23,838 bases of DNA, taken from Cruorifilaria tuberocauda. Its lineage: Eukaryota; Nematoda; Chromadorea; Rhabditida; Onchocercidae. Under the pieces are notes generated by a model. It was not told where the DNA came from and made no database searches. It saw only the letters and a list, made by a program, of their open reading frames with translations. Positions 1-11,605 of the stretch are shown here, piece after piece; position 1 is the first letter of the stretch; each line of letters begins with the position of its first letter. The position numbers were made by a program, and so were the translations under genes. The stretch covers positions 1 to 23,838 of the forward strand of contig JABVXU010000721.1 in the NCBI GenBank assembly GCA_013365365.1, written 5' to 3'.

Positions 1-24
1 TTTTTATTTTTGCTATTGTTGCTT

Positions 25-45
25 TTATTATTATTATTATTATTA
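25..45. repeat. (TTA)7 microsatellite
   Basis: Seven perfect TTA units read directly from the sequence, in intergenic DNA. Confidence 0.9.
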
Positions 46-703
46 GAAGAACTTCCCTACATAGCAAATGAGAAATATAACTTAGTAAATAAATGGAAAT
101 GTATTAAATGATTTGATTTAATTTAATATGCATAAATCATTGTAGTATAAATTGTACTACTCTAATCCGATTGACTTCCCGTAATTGTAGCAACATTTTT
201 CATCTCATTCAATATTAAATATAATTTAATCTGCTAATTTAATAATATTTTAATTAAGAAAAAAAAAACAAACAAACAAGTAAACATTTGAATTACAGTT
301 GAGCTGTGATTAATAATGTATGAGATTCTGTAAAATAGAAACAAATATAATCGTAAGCTTATAAGCATAAATTAATTTTCATGAACTTTAATTTTTAAAT
401 TTTTAATCGGACAGTTATATTTGTTTATCTTCATTTCTCTCAAAAACGATCATTTGCATCTCTTTTTTCTATTCTATTCTTCCTCCTATTTTTTTTCCAC
501 TCTTTTCCTATTCCATCTATTGATTTAAAAAGAAAAAGATAATAAATTATTTTTTAATTAAACAGTAGGAAATATATTTGTTGAAATTTTCAACTACATC
601 ATTTTAAGAATTCGCGGGAATTATAGAGTAGTGATGAAAGAATTCTATTTAATTGATATATCCAACAAATTTGACGAAAAATCGATTTCATGAATTATTG
701 CAG

Positions 704-841
704 TAACATATGCTGGAATGATTACACAGCGAGTTCCATCCTCTTCAGTATCCAAGATGTGTTCCCCCTGGGACGATGAACGTTTCGCATTGGCACATGC
801 TGTTAAATCTCACCTCAAGATATTTGGCAAAATTTTTTTAC
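704..841 (+). other. Candidate alternative first exon of the Pygopus-like gene
   Basis: An acceptor-like attattgcag ends at 703, an ATG follows at 718-720, and the frame stays open to 841, where c|gtatcc could be a donor. The 41 codons plus one base end in phase 1, which is exactly the phase needed to join exon 2 of the Pygopus-like gene at 3103. The encoded peptide includes PSSSVSKMCSPWDDERFALA and is unlike translation of the surrounding AT-rich DNA. If the donor is ignored the frame runs to a stop at 892-894. No domain is recognised. It could instead be a chance open stretch or a remnant of another gene. The splice connection is inference. Confidence 0.3.
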
Positions 842-1457
842 GTATCCGGTTTTCTTGTTTTTTTTCCGTTTTCCTAATTATAATGATCCGGTAAATTCCA
901 ACAATAATTTATCTCTTTTTATTTTTTTCACTTGGTTATATAGTATTATCATGCTAAAATTTCCAAGAATTTTATAGTAATTATATTCGTACAAATTAAA
1001 CACTTTTAGTGGTATGTATCTGTAAAAATTAATATTTATATAATAAATAAGACAAGAAATAGTTTATAATATCTTCAAATAAAAAGTAACTATGTGTATA
1101 TATTTATACTCATGATTATAAAAAATCTTTTTCTTTTTCTAGCCTCAATTTAAATAATAAATTATACGCTAGAAGTTTTTAATGTTCAGAAGACAGATAA
1201 AGGAAATATTCAAATATCCTGACATAATTATTACACGTTGATATAAACTGTTCTCTATGATTGGATAACTTTTTATTTAAACTTTTATTTAGAGAATTTG
1301 TTAATTTTTTTTTATTTAGAGATTATCCAAGAATTGATTCACGCTATTTTAGCGTGGGGGGTATTTCTGGGGAAAATTTTTTTTATTAATTTAATACGCT
1401 TTAATACTGCAAAATTATTTAACAATTTTTTCATTTTTTATTTAATTTTTCTTTTCA

Positions 1458-1459
1458 GT
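1458..1459 (+). promoter_or_regulatory. Candidate trans- or cis-splice acceptor upstream of the Pygopus-like start
   Basis: A pyrimidine run ending ttttcag| at 1458 matches the nematode acceptor consensus and lies 113 nt upstream of the ATG at 1572, with no coding frame between. It could accept a spliced leader or join an upstream untranslated exon. Sequence alone cannot tell which. Confidence 0.4.
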
Positions 1460-1571
1460 TTAAAATTGTAATCAGATTCTTAATACGACATACTTGTATT
1501 TATTTTACTAATGAAATCTATTCGTTAATAAGTTATTTGAAAATTGAAATCTAAATTGGCATTCAAAACTA

Positions 1572-4500
1572 ATGGCCACCGCTACAACAGCACTGGTACG
1601 TCCAACGGGTAATACTGGTGGTGCAATGATGATGATGCCAACGGGTAATGCTATTGCTATGGTTAGTGAATTATTTATTCAAATATAATCAAATTTTTGA
1701 AATTAAAATAAGTTTGAAAAAAGTGGGCTAAGCTATTAATTAGCGTAATCATCACATTCGGAGTTATATTCATTAATTCGTCTGTCTCTCCCGCTTTCTT
1801 ACTCTCTTATCCGCTATGCTAATTGTAAAATCACCGACAAACTTTTAGTCAATTTTGATAGATTAAGAAGGAAACGATTAGCCAACAGCTGGCGCTATAA
1901 TCATTTCTTTGAGAAGAGAGATAAAGAGACAAGTCTTACCGTTAACCATCGTCCCTTTAGTGACGTACGGATATTATCATCAAGTAAGGGGGTACATTGA
2001 GATTTTGTGATGCGGTATATTGACATTATTGAATATTAGTTCTTTATGACTATAAACTCAAGTGACGTCAAACAGTGATGTATAATTATAATAAAGCTGA
2101 TGGTAAGCCATTTTAAAAATTCACTCCGTTGGTTAATTAGGTTGCAGTAAGCGAGGAAGACGAGTTTTTGCAAGTGCAATTTGCGAGTAGCTTGATATTG
2201 TTGCGCTCTTCAACGATTGAGCTAACAACTTATCAGTTTTGATGTTTCAGTCGTCATCGATTATATTGATCAGTAGGCAGTGAAAGAGCGATTGAAACAG
2301 TCGTGATTAGATATTTATAATTGTGAATTTTATCTAAAAAAACATTCCAGAAAGCTGAAAAATATTTCGAAACATTGCCAATTCTGTTCGAAATATTCTG
2401 GCTCACTTGTCATGATAGTAAAAAATTAAGAATAATATGGTCATAAAAATGTGATAAATTTTTGTGATCCATTTGTATGCAATAAAAATTAGAAGGTGAT
2501 AATAGAAACGTTTTTCAAATGAGAGTAAAATAAATGTATGGATGAGTGGAAAAACAGCTCTATTACTATAGCAACCGATTGAACGAAGTTTACTTTTGTG
2601 TTGTATGTTTGTTTGAAAGCATATATTTGAACTAATATTACTTTATTTGTAGAGTCATACTTTTCGCTTGCCACTTATTTGATTATATCATCTGCTAATT
2701 TGATGTTGACCTAATCATTTGAGAATATTTATTATCATATGTATTAGAAATCTTATTTATTACTTTATAGTTTTAACACAATAGTTTGACGCCATAGCGA
2801 GAATGGACTTTAGATGTTTTTTTAAATTAAAAAAAATATTCAGCAAAAAAATTTATTCGACTCCATTGGTTCTTTTTTTTATATTAAAGTATTTGTATAT
2901 ATATTAATAGATCACAATTAAGAGGATAAATCGATAGGATGATTGTCAGTTTTCTATGTTATTATAATATCCGAACTGAAATATTTAGCGGCAGTAAGTA
3001 ATTTTCAAATTATGATGAAGGTATCATCAAAGAAATTTCAAATCAATTGTTCGATTATATTAAATTTGAGTAAAATTTTATAAATTTTGAAGGGTTGTAC
3101 AGGTCAGCCGTCACAAGTATCACTGTATCCACAAAATACATATTCTGTTTATCCTTCCCAAACTGGTGTCGGAGCGTCATCAGCCAGCGGACGTTTACTT
3201 TCGAATAATTCCTGCGGTAATTTTTTTACTCTTCACTCTGTGTGCTACTAGATCAATCCATTAGGAAAGCATGAGATAACTCAAATTTCGAAGTAGAATG
3301 TGAATATGTTTGTAAGCATTGCTGTGTGCTATGTATTATAAGCATTTTCCGGTTACCTTTATTAGTTATATTTTATTAAATTACAGATGCAGCGCTGGGA
3401 AATTTTTTTCCCCAGCAGCCGCAACAAAACTATCCATTACAACGGTCATTTTATCAAAATTTAACACCGGAACCACAAGCAACAGCAGCTAATAGCGTTA
3501 TGCCTCAAAATATGAATTGTGAAGCCGTTGGTTCAACAACGACAATATCTAATGACAGTTTGAATACATCGGTTTTAACCGATTTGGGTAAGACTCCGTC
3601 ACAATATCTACAGCTATTTTTTTGAGTTGTATTATTTACTTCCACCAAATATATGCAATCATGAGAATCGGCCAATAATTACCAAATTTTATTTTGTTAT
3701 ACTTCATATTTTCGTAAAGCAATCACTAATGAACTGTTTATTTTTAAATTGAAATGATTGATAGCTTTTTTCCTTGGAAAACGAATGAAGGTAGTGATCA
3801 TCGTGTTCCTTTAGACGGATTATAAGTACTGCAATATTCTTGACCAATTATTTCAGATATGAGAGACATTTTGTACTGCTGAAGATTAATTCAGTTAGTT
3901 GAATAAACCTACTGTAATCATTTTGCAGGCTCCCAATCACTATCAGTTCGACGGCCTTCTAGTTGTAGCAGCCGGAGTCGACCATCATCATCCTGTTCCT
4001 CTGCTACAAACGTACAAATACCGATTACAAGTACTCCAGTAACTGTAACGAGTGCTGCTGGACCTGTTACAACAAATATGAACGGTTTAGCTAATGCATC
4101 ATGCACAAATACAGTTGCATCAATTTGTCCCACTAAAAATACTGGTTAGTTTTGTTTCCTTTTTAGCTGTTAAATCTCTATAATCTATATATGAAGTTTT
4201 GTTTTTTGTACGATCCTACTTGGGACAAAAAATCAAGATATTGTAAGAATGAACTAAAACTAACCAGACATTTCATATTATTTTGCTTATACGCAATATA
4301 TCTATGCTGGATGAAATGGGATTTCAGTTAGCTTATTGAATTTTTATGATATTATTTTTAGCTTTTTTTAATCAGTTTGGATATAGTGGGGAAATATAAC
4401 TTGTAAAAAGTTTCCAGATATCCTTATAATCCGTGATCCGTTTGAAGAGGATGAATTGCCCAGTACACGCTGTAATACTACAAATACTCGAATGATGTTG

Positions 4501-7500
4501 TTTAATCAGCGACCACCACAATATATCAACACTGGAAATCCTTTGGACTCTGGAGGGCAACTGGAATTACCTCGGTCAGAATATTTGTGAATCAAATTCC
4601 CATATTATCCATTTTCCTCTTTTTCTTGACGTCAAATGAAATAAAAAAGAAGGCAGAGAGAAAGGGATCTCATAGATATCAGTGATGCAGTTTCGACTTC
4701 ATCATTTGAATTGTTAGAGGAAAGCTTTTCGAAACACACTTTCTAAGTTTGAATATCTATTTATAGGCATCTTCGTGTCCCATATCCTGAATCGGCATAT
4801 CGAGCATGTATTGCAGCGAATAAAAATTTAGCTAGCTACCGTAACGGGGCATCATTACCTGCTTTCATACCATCTTATCCAACGCTTCCTGGCCCAAGGC
4901 CCGGCTCTGTTTTTGGTCCCAATGTTGGTCCAGTAGAGAATTCGGTAATGTATGGGAATCCACAACAGCAACGGCAGCAACAACAGCTCCCTGGAAGTGG
5001 TTCAAATTTTGGGATTTTGCGAAATAATAGAACTCAAGGAAATGCTTCACCAGGTAGTGTCTCTTTGTTTATGAAAATTACTACGTAAATTTTTTTTGCA
5101 CGGTCTGTTCGCTTTTTTTTAAACAAAAACAAGTAATTTCAGGACTATTCTGCAATTTCTGACATCTAACTGGTATTTTCAGGTTGTCCACCCCTATCAA
5201 TGGGTAATCCACCTGCACCAGCCCCAACTCAAGGTTTTGGAAATCCATATTGTGTTCAAGGACCAGTTCCAACGCAGCAGATGTTGGGACCACCTGGTAA
5301 TAATTATATCTTAAGTAGTTAACTTGCATTTAAACAGGTCATTTGTACTATAATCACTGTTTTATATAATGAAGTCTTATTTATCACATAAGAGGTCACC
5401 GTATTGCCTCCAGAAACCAACTTTTAAAACTTTCCGAATTTAGTTTTTCTGATTTTTGATATTATCAGGACACATATCTGTTTTGGCCATAATTCAAACT
5501 TAAAAAATGCCTGGTTGTAATTACTGATTTTGATCAGCTTCAGTATGCCAAAGCTCTTGATTCTTCCTTAAAGAATAGCATAATCAAGTACTATACACTG
5601 TTTTACTCAAGGAACAGAATGGGCAAAGATTTTATTTTATTCTTTCTCATTTTTGAAGTATATATGGAAATTTAGTCTTATATCGATTACTTAAAAAGCA
5701 TTTAAATACCAGAATCAAAAGCATCTCGAGAATCAAAGCGTATTTTCTTTTGATTGTATATAAATTCAAAATTTTTGAAAAAAAAATCTGTTAAATTCAA
5801 AATTTTGAGCACATATATTTCAGATCTTTGTAAAATGGTATGCTTTCTTATTTATTTTGTTGTTTTACAGGCTGCATGCAGCGTACTGAATACCTATCAG
5901 CTCCACCAGGTCCATACTGTATGCCAGCAAGTGCTACCGGACAGCCTTATTTTGGAGGACAGCCTGTTGGAAGACCCGAACCCGGAACGTCTAATATGTC
6001 TAATATGGTACCTTTGAACAGTGGTCCACAGTTAAATCCCATGGGAATGGTAGGCATGAATGGGGAAAGAATGGGACCTGTTATGGGAGTCATTGGTGTG
6101 GGGCAACAGCAAAGTATTGGCGCAACGACAGGAAAGAAAGGTAGTAATAAAAGGTATGTTGGATACTTGTGATTTTCCAAACTAAAGAGAAAAAAATACT
6201 TTTGGATATGTGCTATCCATACGATTTTTTGAAAGTCGTATCGAAGTGGATTGATTAATCACCATTTATAGAACCAAAGCTAACAAAGCAGCTGCAGCAA
6301 TGCCGAATCTTACCATTATGGATGAGCAGCAACTTTTGGTGGCAAGGCGAAAACAGCAATCATTATTATCAACGGGGCAACAACAACAGCAACCAATGGT
6401 ACCTGGAATGATGCTACCAATGTCAGTTCCATCTCAGGACTTTTATATGTCCCAAGGTGTTTGTAGCAATCGTGGTGGCATGCCACCTCATGTTGCACCA
6501 ACACAGCAGCAGGCGATGGTGCCAATGGTATCCGCTAATGGAACTATTGCAGGAAGCGGAGTAGGACAATTTGATCATTTTGATGGTTTGTCGAATTTTT
6601 CGTCTAGTTCCAGAAAAAAAAAATTCTGATATAGTTGTTTAACTTATGAAATGTGTATTATATTTTTCGACAAAGCATTCATAGAAAACAGTTTGGACAT
6701 AAACAGTGTATGCTTCTTGGATATCTATGATTCAATGGTTAGATTAAATTAGGATGTATTCGAATTTGAATTGTTAAAAGCTAAAATATTTTTAAATTAT
6801 TTTGTATGATTAATTGATTGTTTATAGTTCGACCTTCAACAAGTATGAATTGTGCGCCAATGTCATACTGTCCTCCGACAGCATCAGCACCAAGTGGAAC
6901 AGGTGAATTATTATCCAGTTTCAAATTCCTATTAATCGGAAGTATTTACTTAGTTTAGATTTAAATTTATTCATTGGATTATCTGCGTCAAATCTAGGTG
7001 CACCGCCTCAGCAGCAATCCACTTCTCAAATGATCGCCAATTCAATGATGATGACCAGGGGTTATGGTGGTTTCGAACAGAATGGCTTCATTGATAGCTT
7101 TCAGGTCTGTTAATAAGAATAATTTTTTAATTATGCATTAATCAAAGATATTTGATTTTTAAGTTAAGATAATAATAATGGTAAAATAGTGTGATGGATA
7201 GCTTACCGATTTTTCCTTAAAATACTCTTGAAAATATATTCTGTGTTGTATACGTTTATCTAGTGAAGATTCAAATAATGAAAGTTCTTTCGATAGATGC
7301 AAGGCTTATTTTTTTGCTTTTTTCCAACAAACTAATAAAGATGATTGTTTCGGAAGATTGTGCAATACTGGATTCTAATCCATAAGAATCAATAAAGTTG
7401 TTGAAATTGCATGTTTGTAACTAGAAATCCGAACTAAAATTTAAGGAAACTCAGCTGTGCAGTAATTGGAAGCTGTAATGTGCGTCACCTATCTATCCTC

Positions 7501-8353
7501 TTACATCATTTGTTTAGCAATTCTGATCTGTGATGCAATTATTATTTTTTAATATTTCAGTTCAGTACTTACTAGCAAAATTACTATCTCATCATGTTTA
7601 TTTGTGAAATTTTTCTTGATCCATAAATTCAAGGCGAAATAACTAACTTGCTTTTCAGACTCAACGGAATAATGGTGGCAATGGTGATACAGTTTGCAAT
7701 AATATGGCAACCAATATAATTATCACTACCAGTGCCAGCGGTGATTCGTTCACTGTACTGAATGGTTCTACAAGTAGCCAGAAAAGTATCGATAGCAAGC
7801 AGCGTTGTGTAAGCTGTACGGAAGAACTAAGAGTAAATTCTATATTTATTATCTTTTTTAATTTTTCCTTCGAATTCATTGCTTTGTTGGAACTACGCTG
7901 AGTAACGAGCAACACTTTTACTTTATTGGTTTAATTATGTTATCGAGTATAATAATGTTATAGAATGATCAACTCAGCATTCAATGCACGGCAAATGGCG
8001 AAGGTTGTCGACGTTTCTTTCATCAGGTAAGATTTATGGCAAATTCAATCTTTCTTTCCTCGAATCATAATTATCTGCTCCATATTATGAAACGGCCTAT
8101 TCGCAAAAATAAATTGTATCATCATGCGGTTGTTTCTCTCTTTCTTTTACCCATATTCCTTTAACATATATCCATTTCATGTATTTACATTATTGAATAT
8201 AATTTGAAAAGTTTATTGTTAATTAATTATGTTTTTTAGGAATGTAGTGGATTATTACCGGATGCATTCCGTGCTATCATTTCAGAACCATGTGCGGAAT
8301 GGATTTGCCCGGATTGTTTATGCCGTCAACAGACGCAACTTACATTTGCTTAA
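1572..8353 (+). CDS. Pygopus-like PHD-finger protein (14 exons, 763 aa)
   Basis: Exons: 1572-1644, 3103-3216, 3387-3587, 3929-4144, 4418-4574, 4767-5053, 5183-5296, 5871-6153, 6272-6585, 6828-6902, 6998-7104, 7659-7832, 7964-8026, 8240-8353 (stop TAA). All junctions are GT-AG and phase-consistent, and an in-frame stop at 1545-1547 precedes the start. Residues 1 to about 690 are low-complexity, rich in P, Q, M, G, S and N, with Q and M runs. A DPFEED motif at 208-213 resembles the NPFEDD motif of the Pygopus N-terminal homology domain. A basic KKGSNKRTK segment could be a nuclear signal. The C-terminus is a full C4HC3 PHD finger: C697, C700, C713, C720, H725, C728, C749, C752, with Pygopus-like NDQLSIQC, FHQECSGL and EWICPDC blocks. 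Pygopus PHD fingers bind methylated H3K4 and BCL9/Legless in nuclear Wnt signalling. The family call rests on the PHD finger and its extreme C-terminal position; a different low-complexity PHD protein is the alternative. The start exon is the least certain part. Confidence 0.75.
1645..3102 (+). other. Long intron 1 of the Pygopus-like gene
   Basis: This 1.46-kb intron is mostly AT-rich but holds two less AT-rich islands, about 1780-2000 and 2140-2310. The palindromic CRE-type octamer TGACGTCA lies at 2063-2070. A short frame beginning ATG at about 2241 could splice in phase to exon 2 through a gtaggc donor, but the peptide is only about ten residues. An internal promoter or alternative first exon is possible; nothing is proven. 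Confidence 0.35.
5297..5870 (+). other. Intron 7 of the Pygopus-like gene
   Basis: 574 nt of AT-rich sequence bounded by a g|gtaata donor and a tgttttacag acceptor. The open frame across its 3' end only looks coding because it runs into exon 8. No other feature is seen. Confidence 0.7.
7105..7658 (+). other. Intron 11 of the Pygopus-like gene
   Basis: 554 nt of AT-rich sequence between cag|gtctgt and cttttcag|ac. It separates the low-complexity body from the exons that encode the PHD finger. No other feature is seen. Confidence 0.7.
7806..8326 (+). other. PHD zinc finger coding segment split over three exons
   Basis: The finger spans residues 697-752 and is encoded at 7806-7832, 7964-8026 and 8240-8317, with the short tail following. 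The spacing C-x2-C-x12-C-x6-C-x4-H-x2-C-x20-C-x2-C keeps all eight zinc ligands. The residue before the finger-core histidine pair is F723, where vertebrate and fly Pygopus have tryptophan in a WFH motif that contributes to the methyl-lysine pocket (family knowledge, from memory). Both introns interrupt in phase 0. Confidence 0.85.
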
Positions 8354-10055
8354 TATTCAATTACCGGCATATTTTTATTTATTTATTTTATTATTTTGTT
8401 CATATAAGTGATGCCGTACAATGTCGTATATTTTGAAACTTCTCATAAGTATATCTCATAGTATATATCATATGCATGTTTGCATATTTGAATATAGTTA
8501 AATATTGAACGAATGTCCCAAGACATTTGAATGTTGCGCATGTGCAATAATTTATATATTGTTTGTTTATCCAATATATATCTAGGCATACCATTATGTC
8601 AACAACATATTTGAATGTGTTTTTAGGTTTTCGGAAGATCCACATGTGTTTGAATATGGGTGTTTGTTCATGTTGTATGTTCGTATATTTTAATACCTTT
8701 ATATTCTTTCATGTTTTGTCAACGTGTTACGATTATTCAGATTAATTTTGCAACTAATGCTGTAAAATTATATGAATTGCACGTGCACATTTAACGGTCT
8801 CATTATTCGAAAAAAAATTTAAGGTTTTGATATTTTTGAATTATTATTTATTATTTAAGCATTTTCTGTTGCTATTATTGTTATAATTATTATCTTCTTT
8901 TTAAAAATATAATTTGTCTTGTGTATGTTGCTTTATTTAATATCCTGATTGCTTGGCAAGAAGTTTGTGTTGTTTTCACTAGATTCATAGAATAAGATTT
9001 ATTTAAAAAAAAAACTACAATTATAGGAATCACTACGAATCTAGTTGTTGGCACATTTGAAATGCACAAACTTTTTTGAAAGCACTTCTCAAAATCGTTC
9101 CCAACATTTCTATGTAAATTCATCTTTTTTTTTTTTGTTTCCTCTTATCATTACACGCCATCCTTACTGCTCTTATCTCTCTTAGATAATCACTCCCCAC
9201 ATTTAATTAATCATTTAGGTGGCTGCATTTCTGAAGGTGCCAGGCTATTTATTTTCACTCGTTAATGTGCGATATGATAATAATTTTGCATATTAATTTA
9301 ATTTGTGTATTTATTGCATCTTACTAAATAATGCTGGTGGCAATGATGAACATCACACATGTTATGCTTGCCTTTCCTTTCAGACGGTTCTTTCATAATT
9401 TGTTTGTTCTTTGTATCCGTAATTTAAATTAAAAAGTTCTAATTAAAAGATTTTACATCAGCATCAACATCATTTTGAATTAATTATACCTGTATCTATA
9501 ATATTTGATAAAAGAATACTTTTTTTTTATTCATCTTGGCTCCATTTTTTTAAAAAAAATGTTGGTGTGATATGTCTGATTTGTAAACTGGAAATGAATT
9601 CACCTGGAATACTATCAGCCACATTTGGATGAAATTTTTTTTTTGGTTTTCGTAATCGGAATTTGATATTTTTTTAATCATTCAAGTAGTTTCTCTGCGT
9701 TTTAATCAGTCTGCTATCAATGATAATTAAAAAAGTTGCTGCATGTCTTTCCATTTTTGGATGTAATTTTTTTAATTGATAATTTGAAAATTTTACACTG
9801 CAGTGATTGCTAACTTCATAAGATGGAAATAATGTGGCCTACTTTCGAAGCGTTCTAAACAGTTTACAATTAGAAACGTTATTGTTAAAATTGAAATGAA
9901 CTTATGCAATTAAAATATTTCGATTTTTTTGTGATACAAAGAGATAAATCTCATCGAAGAAGGAAGGATAAATGATGATAGTATAAAATGAGAAAACTGG
10001 AAAAGTTTGTAATTTTAATTTCTTTTTAAATGTCACCTGGTCTTTCCTTCTCCTT

Positions 10056-10058
10056 CGC

Positions 10059-10093
<35 letters not shown>
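10056..10093. repeat. CT-rich tract with a pure (CT)13 microsatellite
   Basis: The sequence is entirely C/T from 10056, with an uninterrupted CT dinucleotide run at 10068-10093. It lies about 1.7 kb downstream of the Pygopus-like stop. Confidence 0.9.
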
Positions 10094-10099
<6 letters not shown>

Positions 10100-10974
10100 T
10101 GCATATATATAATCGATCACGTGTATTGTAGATTATTTCAATTTATAACAGAAAAAAAGCAAATCAAATTTTCAGGGAATAAAGAAAAAAAAAGAACAAT
10201 TTGTACTATTCAGAAATTTTCAGCGATGTGTTTACTTATCAATTCATATATATGTGAAAATAAACGTGAAAAATTGGAAAAAGTCCTTTACAAGTAATTT
10301 AATAATGAAATTTAAAAGGGAATATCAAATAAGTAGTAAAATAAGCTGCTAACATTCAAATTTTAAATTTTAAAAATACGTAGTCCATGTGTAGCTTATC
10401 CATTTGTATTTATTCTAAATATAAAGTTATTTTTATAACTAGAAGCTAGAAAATATTTTATCATTATGAATTTTAATTAGGAAGAGCATTTCTCATATAT
10501 TCTAAAAAGTTATAGTCTAAAATAATAATAGTAAAGCTTATGCTAGCTAGGTAGTCGTTGAGAATTAAATAATTCAACTGATATTATTATCTCTTATCAA
10601 TTCTTATCAATGTTTCTCGCAAGAAGCATTATTGTAAGTATTGCATCGACATAAATAATGAAAGCTTTTTTGATTTTGATGATATTCTTGTAATCAACAT
10701 ATATCGTTTCCGTTGATATGAATACCATTTATCAGAGATGATGTATTTTTAAAAAATAGGAAAATGTATTATTTTGTTAACCTTCTGTTATCAGTTTTTT
10801 GAATCTGTACGTTTTGAATTTTTAAACCATTGATTAATATGAATATATAATTGCAAATGATATTTATTCTTGACAGATGATTATATAGTGATTATATTAC
10901 ATTTGATAATGATTTCATTCTTTTTGGACCTGTAATTTTTGTTCATTTATTTTGCCAAAAAATTATTCAAATAG

Positions 10975-11066
10975 AGTAAATAAATTAAAAAGTAAATAAA
11001 AATAAAAAGAAAAAAGAAAAATAGAGTAAATAAATAAAGTCTTTTAAAAATAAAGTAAATAAATAA
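10975..11066. repeat. A-rich imperfect repeat of AGTAAATAAA units
   Basis: Degenerate AGTAAATAAA-like units recur in an A-rich low-complexity block. Its origin is unclear; simple-sequence expansion is the easiest reading. Confidence 0.6.
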
Positions 11067-11297
11067 TATATCATATTCAGTGATAACGTTATCATCATAC
11101 TTTTCGTTTATTGGGATGTAAGTGTTTCATAGCGAACCCACATGGAATGAAATCATTCATTGTATTAGAATGGTTATACAAGTTTCAGAGAGTACAGTGT
11201 TGGGGATTGAGGAAATAGCGTAAATATCGTTGATATATGATGAGAGCAGTGATTAGAAGAAAATTGGAGAGTTTAAATGCAAAAGAAAAAAAGTGAA

Positions 11298-11306
11298 TTG
11301 GCGGGA
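11298..11306 (+). promoter_or_regulatory. E2F-like site upstream of the Hook-like gene
   Basis: TTGGCGGGA is close to the E2F/DP consensus and sits about 300 bp upstream of the Hook-like start, in the least AT-rich part of the intergenic region. A cell-cycle role would suit a centrosome-attachment gene, but a single short match is weak evidence. Confidence 0.2.
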
Positions 11307-11564
11307 GTTAGACGTTCGATGTTTTTTTTGTATAATCAGGATTTAGAGGAGATGCCTGATGGTGGATTCTGTTTCCTACCTCTGTATCTGTATCTGAACG
11401 ATCCGTTGGAAGTGCGTGTTCCACGTGAATGAACGTGAAACCATACTTGGAAAGGAAATATCATTCTATGTGGTGATCTTCTCACTAGAAAGTTTGAATA
11501 CAATAGATGAAATATTGACAAATTGATCATTTTTCGGACCAATGTCGTGAAATTCTTTGTTCCT

Positions 11565-11575
11565 CAATTTTTAGA
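11565..11575 (+). promoter_or_regulatory. Probable splice-leader acceptor of the Hook-like gene
   Basis: The acceptor caatttttag ends at 11574, 31 nt before the ATG at 11606, with an in-frame stop (TAG, 11576-11578) in between. This is the usual geometry of a nematode spliced-leader site and helps fix the start codon. Confidence 0.5.
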
Positions 11576-11605
11576 TAGTGTATTTTTCTAATTACGAGAA
11601 AAGAA

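Larger units (their letters stand above)
1..1571. other. Upstream region of the Pygopus-like gene
   Basis: AT-rich DNA with no long open reading frame on either strand. It opens with a (TTA)7 microsatellite at 25-45. Bases 704-841 are clearly less AT-rich and read as a possible alternative first exon (listed separately). A good polypyrimidine acceptor (ctttttcttttcag type) ends at 1458, about 113 nt before the chosen start codon, and may be a spliced-leader addition site. The short leader after it holds a five-codon upstream ORF starting at 1511. I see no RNA gene or mobile element. Confidence 0.6.
8354..11573. other. Intergenic region between the Pygopus-like and Hook-like genes
   Basis: About 3.2 kb of AT-rich DNA without a supportable gene; the short frames here have AT-driven composition and no family resemblance. 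It holds a pure (CT)13 microsatellite and an A-rich GTAAATAAA-type repeat at about 10975-11066. The last 450 bp (about 11100-11560) are less AT-rich and probably contain the Hook-like promoter, with TTGGCGGGA at 11298-11306 resembling an E2F site. Confidence 0.6.

Noticed and set aside
1662..1670. Donor g|gttagt after the ATG codon at 1659-1661 as the end of Pygopus-like exon 1.
   Set aside because: It leaves phase 0 and reads exon 2 in a non-low-complexity frame that cannot join exon 3 in its proper frame; the earlier donor at 1645 (gtaatg) gives a continuous protein in keeping with the rest.
3918..6525. Several open frames on the minus strand (3918-4133, 4865-5050, 5081-5329, 5947-6180, 6316-6525).
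   Set aside because: They mirror the Pygopus-like exons, whose composition keeps the opposite strand open; none resembles a family.
8229..9123. Short ORFs on both strands after the Pygopus-like stop.
   Set aside because: The first is exon 14 in another frame; the rest have AT-driven composition and no motif.
11336..11542. 68-codon minus-strand ORF in the Hook-like promoter region.
   Set aside because: No recognisable motif, no supporting splice structure, and it sits where a promoter is expected; the composition alone can explain it.
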